Source: Cardinalis cardinalis (lineage: Eukaryota > Chordata > Aves > Passeriformes > Cardinalidae). Taken from it: a stretch of 64,000 nt of DNA. The notes under the pieces are model-generated. The model saw only the letters and a list, made by a program, of their open reading frames with translations, made no database searches and was not told the DNA's origin. Every line of letters starts with the position of its first letter. The first letter of the stretch is position 1. This document shows, in pieces, positions 52,601-64,000 of the stretch. Location: positions 7,556,808 to 7,620,807 of the forward strand of contig JACDOX010000017.1 of assembly GCA_014549065.1 (NCBI GenBank). The letters are read 5' to 3'. The translations under genes and the position numbers were made by a program.

Positions 52601-55600
52601 TAAAAATCATCTCTATTCAACTCAGGAAAACCTCAGCAAGATATTTGTTGGAAAGACTTGGTGGCATTTTCTTCAAAGGTGTTCACACAGTTTAAGCAAT
52701 ATTTCTTAATACAACTATAAACTATTCCTTTTTTAAGTTACTGCATCTTATGATGCCTTTAATACTTTCTAAGATTTTCTCCCACTGGGTTGGTTATTTA
52801 TTTTCATGCATTCACAACCACAAGTAAACAAGTATTTACCAAACTTGTTAAGCTCCTATCTCCTGGAGACATCACCTCTACTTACCATGAAATGCTCCTG
52901 TCCAAGCAAACAATCTGCCATTTGTAATTGAAAAAAAAAAAAGAGAACTAAATGTAGTAGTCTAGAATTATACAGACAGCTGATGGCATCAAGTTTTAAA
53001 CCATAAAGTGTCGGAGCCTTTGCACCATATTAGCTCACTCTTCAAAACTGATTTCAACGATTTAAGGCTTTTCAAAGGAGGGTACTACAACCATTTTTCT
53101 TAACTGACCAGTTACAAGACAGAATCAGATCTAGATATCCTGTTGTAAAGTGACACAGAAAGTGTTTCTTGAGTACCTACTTGCAGCCCAAGAAACCTCA
53201 GTTACAGCGTAAGGCATGAGATTAAGAGCTTGGTCAACAAGCCATGTAGCAATACTGTGAAGAGAAGTTTGGGCCTAGAGCACAGTAATGGAAGTAGTTT
53301 ATAGAAAAATGAAATTATATTTTGGGTAGTAATTCATATCATAGAATATGCTAGTTTAATACTCCAGTATCTTGAAAGAAGTATGTTAAAATCATTATCT
53401 GATTGTTCTTACTGACCTCAAATATCCTGTAGAAATAAACCTTACCCTCTGGGANTCCCACTAAACTTTCATTTGCAAAGTTAAACTCCCAGTTCACAGA
53501 CAGCTGCAGAAAGCTTTAATATTTTTATTCAATCAATCTGAGCTCAGCAGTCAGAAACTAATGTTCTGAGACACAGGAACCAGCTGCTGTTCTCTGNGCA
53601 AAATCATTTGGAAAATAATCACTTAGAAATATAGGAAACGTGAGAGACTACCCAACTTTAGCCCTCATTTAGGATGGCAGACATTGCCCAATAGGATAGG
53701 TTTTAGAACAAAAAAAAACCCCAAAACTAAAGAAAAACAAACCTCCTGCCAGAAAAATACGGCACACTGAAGCACAAGTGCTGAACANGAAACAGAAAAC
53801 AAAATTACATACTTAGTTTCTGGTAAGCACACGAGACAAATTGTGCAAAGAACCTGTTCATTTTTGCAACTTGGCTAAAGAACCTGATGCTGGCTGCATT
53901 CAAGGTCATTATGTGACNAAGGGGAATTGAAATGCACAACTTAAGGAAAGGCCACCAGCTGCAGCATCCAAAAGCACAGCACACCAAAAAGGAAAAAGCA
54001 ATCAAAATAGACAGTGGAGACCAATCCAGGTACACCACACAAATAGCCATATTATTACTAGGTAGAGATAAAAACAGCAATTTCAAGAAGGTAGAGTTGT
54101 GCCAAAGTAAGAGCACTGAAATTCGTCAGTACTCCTAGAATTTTTATGCAAGAAAACTGGGTCACAAAAGACCTGAAACCACTAAAACANATTATGTAGA
54201 TACTGCTTGACTGAATTACTGTGGTTGCTTCAAAAATCTCACCTTGCGTTAATAAAAGACTTTGCACTTGAAAAAAACACACATCTAAGCCACATTTCAG
54301 TTGACCNAATTACTTTTTTTTCTCGTCCAAAAGAAATAAGGAGCTTTTAAAATCTGGTACAGCCAAACTTAACAAGTTTATTTCTTCATAAACCAGAACG
54401 TGTACCTATCACACTNATTTGCTGTCAAGACGAGAATCATTTAAAAGCCCAAATCAAGCATGAATGCCACGTATGCACACAAAGACAGAATGCTTTCCCA
54501 AAAATTAGCTAAGTGCTGCAGAAGGGACTGCTCAATTCAAGGCAAAAACAAGACCACAGTTGGGAGTAGTCTCTCTCTAGCACACTATCTAAAAGCAAGC
54601 GATACAAACCAAGAACTTACACAGCCTCTTTTTGCAGAAATTTGAAACTGTTTTTTTCAAAAAAAAACACAGACAGCCTCATCTCTGTCTCACAGCCAAA
54701 AAACCAGCAAAGTAGCAAACAGTGATAGGGAAGATGTATGAGAAAGTCTTTACCAACAATTCTATGGGTGAAGGTATGGGTGTTCACATTTTTGAAATGG
54801 GGCTTAATGTCTCTACTGTGTTCAAGCAGCAGGTTGTCTCCTGAAACAAGTGCGTCTGCACAANCCTGAATTTCAGAACTTTGGGGTAGAATGACAGGTT
54901 GAAGGGGAATATGTGGTAGGCAGTTTGGGAAGGCTGTACCTTCCTGGTACATCAGCCAAAGGGGAAAGGAAGAGGGCAACATGCAGCCAGGAGTTAAGGA
55001 GAAANGGAGGCTGGACCCTCTGAAATATCAGGTGAGAAAATCCTAGAGCACTGTGCCCTAGTGGACTCTCTCCCTTTATTCAAATATAATTCCCTTTATG
55101 GACACTGGCTTTTCTTAGCCTGTTTTTCTGTACAACTGCTGTGCTAGGAACACCGTGAAGACACTGGAGCACTACCCACAATTTAGCAAAGCTACAGTTT
55201 TTTAAAGAGTATCTGCAGTGTGATAGNAGACAGATCTGTTCTAATCCCTGTGAGGAGCCAGTACTACTGGTCTTGGTTTGTTGTGCTGCAGTTTGGCTTG
55301 CCCTCCCAAACATCTCAACTAACATCCATATTTTAAATAGTACTACTGAGGAGACTGCTTTTTCTACTCTTTACTTTCCCAATGCAAACAGACCACGTCA
55401 GTTTAGTTGTAATTCTTGAACCGTACAACTTGTTACTAACTCTCAAGTAAAAGGATTCATTTTTAGCAGGTACAAACAAAACTACACGACCAACTTCATT
55501 TGCTTTCCATTTCACCCTTGGTCTCTTCTTTGTACATGCACTTCATTTCCATTGCAAAAGAATTGGTTTTGTTTGGCAAGCTTCTCGTGTCAGCCAGTAT

Positions 55601-57853
55601 TAGGAACACAAAGATCCTTTTGTATATTGTACTTGCTATTTTTCCTTCCTCATTCCTCTTCCTAGCAGACAAAATGTACCTCATTAAAAATTACTTTGCA
55701 ACTGAAAAATGTTTCAGTTACTTAGTGAGCTCTTGCTTTCTGCCTGTCATTTAACATAGTNAGTTACAGAAAAGTACTTATTATCATGCTAACTAAATAA
55801 ATAGGAATTTNTCTAACTGTACCAATCAGTAACTTGTTTGAATCATAGGACTGGTAATGTACATTGCAGCAAAAGTAACGTACTCTTAAAACACTCCAAA
55901 AATAACACTGACATTGTAACATGAGGAATACCATGTGCAAAAGTATCTAACACTGATCAAGCATAGTATTGAATTTCTGAAATATCAGAGCTTTACNCTT
56001 ACTACAGAAAGAAGTTCCCTCTGCATGTAAGTTAAGAACAAAGGGTGCTAAGTCTGCATTGATAATGCAAAACAATGAATTTCACCTGGTTTCTCATCAG
56101 CTATCAGCATGTTATAGCTACTGATTACCTGATTAATTTAGATCTAAGGTTAAGTCTATGCCCATGCTTGGGACCACCTATTTTGAAAACGTCACTAGAC
56201 CTGTGTGTATTTTCATCCCATTTGAAGACATTTATTACCTTATTTTTCAACGTTGCCTCATCAGCATAGACAGAAGCATTGAGAACCAGCACAAATAATT
56301 TACTAGGTAAAAACTGAGAAANAGCAAACAGGAAGAATGTCTGAATGCCCCATCCTACTTTTGAGTAAGACATTCTACTGAAACACGATCTCCACAAACC
56401 AGATGGTTTTTACAAATAAAATAGGGCTCTGTCCAACACAGAGAAACTTNAAACTTCTTCCATTGAATGTCGTTTTCTTTTTCATATCCCTAAAACACTG
56501 ACATTTCTTTCATTAGAATGCAAACTCACATTTTACTACAAAAGCTTCGCTTGGTTTTATCCTGCACTTTGTTACTATCAATGTGACAACANAAGTCCTG
56601 GAGTTTATAGTCCTCATCCAAGGGGCATGCTGAANTCAAAATATAAATAATTCAGCTCACAAAGGACAGTTCAGGTAATGGATGATCCAGGGAGCTCCCT
56701 ATGATACAGTACACTTCTGCAAGTGGAAAAGGTGTGCTAGTTCTGCAGCNGTTCAAAGGAACATAGCTTTAGGTTTACTACAAACTATTCAAAATAAAGT
56801 ACAATCAATAAGAGGAGGAGTTCTAAAGTATAGCCACTGTAATCTTACAGAAGTTGCACTTGAAAACAGACCTGAAAATTAACTCCTCCAAAATTAAGTG
56901 AAGTTTTTTTCAGACTCAAATCTACAGCCCATGGAATTCTGAGGAGAAAAACAAAGAAAAAAACACCCAAAAAACAACAAAACTAGGTCTTAGAGAACAG
57001 CCTCTTTCCTAAAGCCTACGGATATAGTCTTTTCTGCTCCACCTGTAAAAGTGAAAATTCCAGTTTTATCAGAGAACCAAACTAATGTTAGATACATACT
57101 ATCAAATGGACCTACGANCTTTATACTGCAGACCAAACCAGTCATTTAGTTTTCATGACAGAAACACCTTCTCATTTCTCTTTCTCCCTTTCCTGCTGTG
57201 ACACAGGCCAAATGCTATCATGTTCATTAAGTGGCAACTAAGAAGTCTTCATGAAAATGATAGAATTGGAAACATGAGAGGGCAAATGAGTCAGAGGAAA
57301 AAAAATTCTTTCTTAAAATAACNGTAATAAATTGATTATAAGCCCAACAAGGACCACTTGTAGTGTGACTGCTATAACTTCATGGTCCCATTCCAATGTT
57401 TGCATCTCAATAGAAGGACTATGACTAAGTCTTGCTCATTAGCACACGTCATCTCCAACACATACTGTCTTTGACAATGTCCTAACGCATGATCCATGCC
57501 ATTTGTTGCATACTCTGCTCATAAGCAATTCTGTTTCTCATTGACATTTTTAAGCTAGCAGGTAAGACGCTGCTCTTGGGTACACAGGCCCAGACAGCAC
57601 TTTAACATAATGTAAGAAAAAGTTTTAACAAGGCAAAGTGGATGAAAACTTGTCACCTCTTCTGCTGTACTCAAACAGCAATAAAACTGTCTTAGAGCAT
57701 ATCATTACAAAAGATGCGCTTCAATAATTTACAGAAGTCTCAGACAGTAGAAGAAAACATTAAAAAGTTTATTTCCTCCCACCAGATGACTGTTTCACAT
57801 TCTGAATATTTAACATAATTTCTTGTATCAGCTCAGACAAGAGATACCAGGGG

Positions 57854-57868
57854 ATTTGCAATGCAAAT
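57854..57868. promoter_or_regulatory. Inverted octamer site, PORE-like (candidate)
   Basis: ATTTGCAATGCAAAT is a perfect 7+1+7 palindrome made of two facing octamer halves. It differs at one base from the PORE element (ATTTGAAATGCAAAT) that binds Oct4/Oct6 dimers in mammalian work. The centre TTGCAA is also C/EBP-like. Function here is untested, and no promoter is recognised nearby. Confidence 0.3.
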
Positions 57869-60439
57869 TTAGCAGCTCAGAGAAATTTTTCAAGCGGTTT
57901 GCCACTACAAGGGGGGGTTTTTTGCCCTCCCCCTGCTCAGTGAATGATTTCTGATTTCAATAGGTGTTTGAGGGACCAATTTAGAAGCCAGCAATATCCT
58001 TCACTGACTGGCTCCCCCAGGCCAATAGAGAACAGGCAGCACTCCACTATATTGAAGACTTCTACACATAGGAGTTTGATGCAGCACTGCTCTGCTGCTG
58101 TACATTTCTGAAGAGCTTCTCCTCTGAACATAAAGGTTATGACATATTTTCTCCTCTTTTCTTTCTCTTTTTGTTAGTTTTCTTTACTTATCCAGTTGTC
58201 TTCATTCCCAAAAGAAGTATGAAGGCAAAGACCTTATGTCAGGATTTTTCTTCTCTTAACCCCTAATAAGGGCTCAAAAAATATGTTTGGCAATTACATT
58301 CAGTTTAGAAAAGTATTTCTATGAATACCACACTGCTCAGTCTGCAACCAGCATGGGACAGGAATTGCTCCACTGAAAAGTAAGACCACAGAGATTTGCC
58401 ATCAATAAACAGACCAAGATCCTATGTCTGAACAATGTACCACAGCATGTAAAGTCAGAAGTGTTTTCACATAGTTTTATTGACACAGTTAGACAAGAAA
58501 TTTTAATTTTTTTAAAAAGAAAAATCATGAAATACCACATTGGAATCCAAAACTTGGACTACTTTAGCCTTGGAATATCCAATTTTGTCCCAAATTATAT
58601 AGTAAGTCTCTGCCAGAAGAAAACTTCAATTTCANAACTAAAGCCCTCTATGTTCTTGTTCTGCACAGGCTAATCATGTTTGTCAAAACACCTCTTGGAC
58701 AAGCACATCAGAGTTCAAAATCCCAGTAACAATCAGAATTTCACAAAGCAGTTTCATCATGTCCTTATAAAACTTTTCTACAATGCTGAGGAGCCTCTGT
58801 CCTCATCACAGATTACTATCACACAACAGCAGCAGCACCACACACATTGTTATGCTGCTCACNTCCCACCCTCCATCCATCCCGAGACTGCAATCAGGTA
58901 TCTGATAATAATGCAAGTCACATCAGCTGGACTGCTGCCGCAGTGAACTGATCCATGCTGCTGCCTNGATGCAAACACAAGGACACCAGGGCCACAAGAC
59001 ATAGAATCCTGTCTTTGGATTACAAAGACTGCTCTCCAGATGCAGCATTCCAGGCCTCTTGCTTCTCCTGCAGGTATGCAGTCTATCTACATTCCCTCTT
59101 AGCCTCTAGCTGAGCAATGGCATTGTGTGACACATCAAATAAATAAATGAAAGAGTGCTACAAAGAGGGAGTCATGAGAACCAACACTGTTGAATCACTA
59201 AGTTGCTACTGTGTTTTCAGTACCATGGCTCTACTGCTTACTGCCAGGGATGTGTTTCTCATCATCTTTGCCACCATGTGAAAACTTGCCTAATTGCCTT
59301 GAAGCACTGACTTTAAAGAAAAAGGTTTGTCAAACACACTTAAACTGATTATTGATCAAAAAATAACTTCATGACCTTGAGTTCCGTCACAAATCACCAT
59401 CTCCACATCGCCTATGCCATTTCTGTTTGGAGCTTTTCCGTACACAAANAGGAATAGCANGTACATANAGAGAACATAAACCTGAGTCTCATTGTTCCAA
59501 GTCTGTACCACTAGTATAAGNCTTTTCAAGGTCCCAGAAACAATGTTTTCCATACTCCAACAGTACAAGTTGCATCATGCAGTTTTCTACTCTGTCAGAA
59601 GTTAGAGTGTGNTAAAGTTGTTCACAGCTGCAAGGAAGCATCAGGACCTGGCTAAGCCAGGAAACCTGGGGCTGATGCACTGCTTCCTTCCAAGTGAACG
59701 TTTGTAAAATTATATACCTTCCTTCAATATTTGCAGATCTGCAAAAAAGCTCTGAAGGTTATGGGATAAAAATAATAAGATATTACTGTGGTTTTGCCCC
59801 AGAGTTTCTGCAGANCTTCAGAGTTTGGACATTTCATTTGAGTTGCTGCTAATGTGTTATCACAAAAGAAATGGAGCTAAAAACTCTGATACCANTGCAC
59901 TAAAATAGCCACTCCATGAAGTGCAACACCTCAGTAAGTGCTGGTACTGTTCATTGTCCATTAAGTATCTAGCTGGGACTCATGGTGCTAAATACAGCAT
60001 ANATTCACAGGGACAACTGCAGGATGAAGCTTCACACAACGGTTGCCACGAGACATCGAATCCTGCCAAGCCTTGGCAAAAAACCCTCACAGAAACAATC
60101 AGAAGTTAACTTAAAGCGCTACACTCCATACAACATGGTTAATACCCATTTGCCTTGTTTTTCTGACAAAAACTAGCNTTACATCTGCAGTGGTTGAAAC
60201 CTGATTCATGAATCATATCTGTGCTAACCGTGTCAGGCAAACAATGACACATCTTCAATACACATGTACGAAGGACTTGACCACACTGNCTTCATGCTCA
60301 ACCTTTCCCAGATGACTGGAAAACTCTGGTGAGACAGAGGACGTCCTAACAGAGGATTATTCATTAATAANGAGCATAAGAGAAGTGTGATCAAACTTAC
60401 TTGCAGAGTTGAAGATAAGTCTGCTTGATGCTCCTGTTT

Positions 60440-60937
60440 ACAGCACAGGAGTCAGTGAAAACCCAGGGACTGCTCCAGCCTTGGTCAGCAGGGCACAGGT
60501 GAGNCCAGGCAGGGCTCTGCCACAGTACAAAGCAGCATCAGGCAGCCCAGCCCACCCAGCTCATGGNGACACCACAGTTTGGCCCCCATTTCAACTTTTC
60601 AGAGCAGCTCAGCCAACTTTTACCAGCACATCCCCACACACACAGCAGACGCTGGCATAGCCCTGAGAGCTCCAGTGCGCTGTGGGCACCCAGAGGCCCA
60701 GTCGGCCCCCTCATCTGCTCCAGGCCTCCGCCACCCAAGCGCTGTACAGAGGAGAGATCCTCACCCTCCTTCCACTAGTCCTGCTGGGGATGGACTCTCA
60801 CCTGTCCTCCATTGCTCATCTCTGCCCCTTTTCATGCTGGTGTGGCCCAGTCTGGTAGCCCAGCACGCCCTGCCCAGGCTGGGCATGGGCTCCGCTGGAC
60901 ACCTGACTGCAGTGACCACTGCTGAGGCCAAAGCAAG
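60440..60937. other. GC-rich patch preceding the minisatellite
   Basis: Base composition rises sharply compared with the flanking AT-rich DNA, with runs such as CCCAGCCCACCCAGCTC and GGCCTCCGCCACCCAAGCG and scattered CpGs. Open frames on both strands here (for example plus 60579-61001) are long because stop codons are rare in GC-rich sequence. No domain, start context or splice pattern persuaded me of a coding exon. It may be the GC-rich shoulder of the tandem array, an unannotated exon or untranslated region, or an old insertion. Confidence 0.5.
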
Positions 60938-61217
60938 ACACGGGAGTGCCCAGTGCAGCTCAGGGACCCGAGGAGGACACGGGAGTGCCCAGTGCAGCTG
61001 AGGGACCCGAGGAGGACACGGGAGTGCCCAGTGCAGCTCAGGGACCCGAGGAGGACACGGGAGTGCCCAGTGCAGCTGAGGGACCCGAGGAGGACACGGG
61101 AGTGCCCAGTGCAGCTCAGGGACCCGAGGAGGACACGGGAGTGCCCAGTGCAGCTCAGGGACCCAAGGCTGGAGCAGGACACGGGAACTGCCCCGTGCAG
61201 CTCATGGACCACAGGTG
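60938..61217. repeat. 39-bp minisatellite, six to seven copies
   Basis: Copies start at 60938, 60977, 61016, 61055, 61094 and 61133, each beginning ACACGGGAGTGCCCAGTGCA. A diverged seventh starts at 61179 after a 7-base insertion. Copies 2 and 4 carry GCTGAGGG and the others GCTCAGGG, giving the order A B A B A A, so part of the array behaves as a 78-bp dimer repeat. Because 39 is a multiple of three, two plus frames and one minus frame stay open through it, with 13-residue periods. The third plus frame is stopped by TGA in the B copies. The open frames are a by-product of the repeat and not evidence of a protein. Confidence 0.95.
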
Positions 61218-63590
61218 ATCAAAGTGGAGCGACAGACAGTGCCCAACAGACACCTGTGTGGGGCCAGCTGGTGGGTCTGGGGTGCTGGGGATTTTCTTTC
61301 TTTGCTTTGAGGCTTATTTCACATCATTTGCTTGTTTGGTTAGGACCAAAACACTGGTTTTGATTTTTTGAAAAACATAGCCCTGTANTGACTTAGGATA
61401 TCAAAAAGCTAAAATTGCACTCCTCTAGGATTGTATCTTCCACTTCTCACAGCACTTCACTAAGTTTCAGTTTCTACTCTAGATCAAGGTTTTCACAATT
61501 TTTGCTTGTTTGTTTGGGGGATTTGTTGCAGGTTTTTTTGTTTGGTTCTTGTAGCTTTTTGNTTTGCCTTTTTTATACTCTTGATGCAGAAAATACTCAG
61601 CAAGTTACAACACANCACTTATAAACAATATGGGTAAATTAAATTTATCCTTTGCCTAAGAGAACACTACATGAAAATTACTGCACCTACTTCCATTTTA
61701 TTTAGAATGAAGGAAACAGATCCTTTGTCATCACCTTTCAGTAAAAAAGGTTATAGTAAAGTAGATGATCCATGTCTAAAACTGGAGTAATTCAAAAGTT
61801 CAGAGACAACTAAATACTTTTGAGTAATTTNTATTTTTCAAACAGAAATTTACTAACAAAATGAAATTCAAATTAAATGCAATAAAAAGCCTATATGTAA
61901 CTAAGTCCAGAGTTGAAAAGTCATCTCCAGACTGTTATTTTTAAACTCAAATACCCACAATTCATGTTATTGCAATCAGGCAGGAGGTGCCATTAAAGCT
62001 GGCCACCACACACAGTATCAGGTGATTCTTTGATATTTTCTTTTTAAGAAACAGCTTTTTCATTTCCAATCAGGAACTCCAATGTTGGTCTTTAAAACAG
62101 GGACTTTTCCTGAAGCAGGAACAGAAAAGCTCCTGAAAGCAGAACTAGCAAGGAAGGAATCACATGTAAGCAGAAGCAGTTTACTCATTGTGTGCTTCAA
62201 CAGAGTCAATAAAAACCTCTAAGGCTAGCAAGATGAAACGTTTTACAAAAAAGAAAACCTCTGCACAAAGCTGAGGACTCAAGGAAGGACTCTCTAGCAA
62301 TAAACAGATGTTATCTAGGAGTTGCATGTGAAAGCACTGCAAGAGGCTCCCAGCACAACACAGAGTTTCCCAGCATGAGAAGATTTTTTTTCAAAACCCA
62401 GTTTTCTCCCTAAAAGAATACTTGTGCTGCCAGGTTCCCAGCTGTCTGGATTGCTATGGATTTCAGATTTTTATGTTACAAGAGGGATAGGAAAACACAG
62501 AGGAAATTTAACATATTCACCAGAACACAGAGAAAAGGCTGAGTGGCTGACAGGCTCCTGGCTTATTTTGTAAACATCTCTTGAGAATATTCTGCTCACN
62601 GATGTGTTTCAAAAGAACAGCAGTAGGTGGTAAACAAACACCATACACCTTCCACCAAGGAGCTTCAGTCATCTCTTCCTGATCTTAAGCTATCAGATAT
62701 GCAACAATCCGCTGTAGCACATCATTTCTTGAAATGCATTTTCAAAATATAGAGGATGCATGCATGCATGCACAAGATANTTATACTTGGACATTAGCTT
62801 TTGATGATATAGGACTGTCTTTGCAGAAATACAGAAAATCTGTTTCTCTTCAGCAACAAAATGCTACATGAAAACCTACAAAAGTTATTTTATTCTCTAG
62901 ATCAAATTCTAATGAATTTTAATTTTTCAGTGACAGAGAAAAATGCTCTGTTCTTTTTTCCACCAGCTGATCAGACATATTAAAACCAAAGAATGCCATT
63001 ACAGAGTAATATAATTTTCTGCTTGAGATAGCACTTAAAATGTTAACCAATTGCCTGTGTGTTTAAGCCAGAAACTTGTTTGATCAAATTATATTTTCTA
63101 GTCTCTACCTGAGGGAATTAAGGCAAACAGACTCCACAGTTCTCTTGACACTTTGATTCAACAGTTAATCAACTTCACCTAACAAAAACTTCCCATTTAA
63201 TTTGAATTTTTCTGGGTTCAGCTTTCAAACACCTATGCTTATTTAGATGAAATAGGTATTTTTCTATAATAATTTCCTTCAACTGAACATACCACAACAT
63301 AGCCACCAAGGTACTGCTTAATCCTTCTGCCCACCCAAAAACATCCTTAAATCAATCACTAAAGAACAGACTTCAAATAAATCATGGCTCCTTTTTCCTC
63401 CTTCCTCCCATCAGCATATTGTAAATTTGGATTGAGTGCAAAGCATTCCAGTACTGGCAAACTGTACTTAAAAACACAGGGTCATCTCTAATTGATGTTC
63501 TCCCCTATTCACTTTTTCAAGGTTCAGATTGGACATCTTGCACTGCAGCACACTTGGAGCTCACACCAAGTCACTAATCCATTATCAAGA
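61218..63590. other. Non-coding DNA between the two minisatellites
   Basis: Composition returns to AT-rich after about 61280. A T/G-rich low-complexity stretch with TTTGTTTG-type runs lies at about 61495-61570, and an (ATGC)4 self-complementary run lies at 62756-62772. No gene or transposon was recognised. Confidence 0.55.
62756..62772. repeat. (ATGC)4 self-complementary tetranucleotide repeat
   Basis: ATGCATGCATGCATGCA is a short tetranucleotide microsatellite that is also a palindrome, so it can pair with itself. It lies in otherwise ordinary AT-rich sequence. Confidence 0.85.
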
Positions 63591-63609
63591 CCAGAGAATC
63601 ACTCTTGTA

Positions 63610-63982
63610 CAGGATACAGCTCCCAGTTCAGTGCCCTCAGAACCACTGCTGCGCAGGATACAGCTCCCAGTTCAGTGTCCACAGAACCACTGCTGTGCAG
63701 GATACAGCTCCCAGTTCAGTGCCCTCAGAACCACTGCTGCACAGGATACAGCTCCCAGTTCAGTGCCCTCAGAACCACTGCTGCGCAGGATACAGCTCCC
63801 AGTTCAGTGTCCACAGAACCACTGCTGTGCAGGATACAGCTCCCAGTTCAGTGCCCTCAGAACCACTGCTGCGCAGGATACAGCTCCCAGTTCAGTGTCC
63901 ACAGAACCACTGCTGTGCAGGATACAGCTCCCAGTTCAGTGTCCTCAGAACCACTGCTATACATGAGACAGTTCCTTATTCA
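63610..63982. repeat. 44-bp minisatellite, eight copies plus a degenerate ninth
   Basis: Units begin CAGGATACAGCTCCCAGTTC at 63610, 63654, 63698, 63742, 63786, 63830, 63874 and 63918. A decayed partial ninth copy (63962-63982) matches at 15 of 21 positions, and a decayed half-copy precedes the array (about 63591-63609). Two variants exist: A with GCCCTCAG...GCG and B with GTCCACAG...GTG. The order is A B A A B A B A-like. The unit contains no TAA, TAG or TGA on the plus strand and 44 is not a multiple of three, so all three plus frames stay open, each cycling through the same 44-residue period. Those open frames are therefore a direct consequence of the unit and not evidence of a gene. Confidence 0.95.
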
Positions 63983-64000
63983 CTAACCATGGGTTAGCTT

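Larger units (their letters stand above)
42973..60439. other. AT-rich non-coding DNA
   Basis: No exon, RNA gene or named transposon was recognised. Features noted are an A14 run (44757-44770), a 19-bp-period duplication (46585-46620), an A12 run (52931-52942), the weak CTCF-like match near 45157, the POU-dimer-like site at 57854-57868 and a dense N cluster at 50437-50621. Around 50880-51960 several plus-strand frames are unusually open (up to 154 codons). They are broken by stops, change frame and show no domain, so I do not call a gene. Confidence 0.55.

Noticed and set aside
53338..53350. ATCATAGAAT resembling the reverse complement of a CR1 tail
   Set aside because: The adjoining sequence lacks the rest of the CR1 3' region, so the short match is chance.
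57911..57935. GGGGGGG...CCCTCCCCC run that could pair
   Set aside because: This is low-complexity G and C runs only, with too few G tracts for a quadruplex and no supporting context.
60953..61363. Open frames of 90-140 codons on both strands over 60579-61363
   Set aside because: They are generated by the 39-bp tandem unit (a multiple of three, few stops) and the surrounding GC-rich sequence. They overlap in several frames and no domain is visible.
63492..63997. Three overlapping open frames of 130-164 codons at the right end
   Set aside because: The 44-bp unit simply lacks stop codons on the plus strand, so all three frames stay open. The peptide period mirrors the DNA repeat.
1..64000. Search for tRNA, rRNA, snRNA, CRISPR arrays, operons and bacterial-type systems
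   Set aside because: No T-loop signature with matching arms, no conserved RNA core and no regularly spaced direct repeats with unique spacers were found. The sequence is eukaryotic nuclear DNA.

Overview
This window looks like vertebrate nuclear DNA from a bird. The two transposable elements I can name with confidence are both avian in character. One is a 5'-truncated CR1 LINE ending in the GATTCTGTGATT-type 3' tail (12811-13289). The other is a solo LTR with the TGT...ACA ends and internal sequence of the ERVL-type LTRs that are common in songbird and other neoavian genomes (42335-42972, minus strand). The rest of the sequence is AT-rich and CpG-poor, stop codons are dense in all six frames, and there is no operon-like organisation. 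Single N bases are scattered throughout, at very roughly one per 300 bases by eye, as expected for an ambiguity-masked draft consensus. Assignment to Neoaves rests on my memory of the LTR family and is an inference.

I could not recognise any cellular protein-coding exon, tRNA, rRNA, snRNA or miRNA. The longest open frames (about 120-165 codons) show no recognisable domain. The ones near the right end are produced by tandem repeats. The simplest reading is a large intron or an intergenic, gene-poor interval; the sequence alone does not say which gene would own it.

Layout: 1-12810 is unannotated AT-rich DNA with a possible very old short element (3051-3140) and a near-perfect palindrome (11080-11107). 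12811-13289 is the CR1 remnant, including the broken C-terminal end of its ORF2. 13290-42334 is AT-rich DNA with a few motif-dense spots that could be regulatory: an RFX X-box at 17998-18011, homeobox/octamer/GATA clusters near 22.3 kb and 30.8 kb, and a CTCF-like site at 34405-34419. 42335-42972 is the solo LTR, which carries a 50-bp tandem duplication in its U3 part. 42973-60439 is again unannotated and contains an inverted octamer (PORE-like) site at 57854-57868. From about 60440 the base composition changes to a GC-rich patch that holds a 39-bp minisatellite (60938-61217). A second, unrelated-looking minisatellite with a 44-bp unit lies at 63610-63982. Both arrays mix two unit variants in a partly alternating A/B pattern.

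I found no convincing new biological system. The items most worth checking are the two minisatellites, the LTR with a duplicated U3 segment, the 28-bp palindrome, the RFX and POU-dimer sites, and the dense local clusters of N bases.
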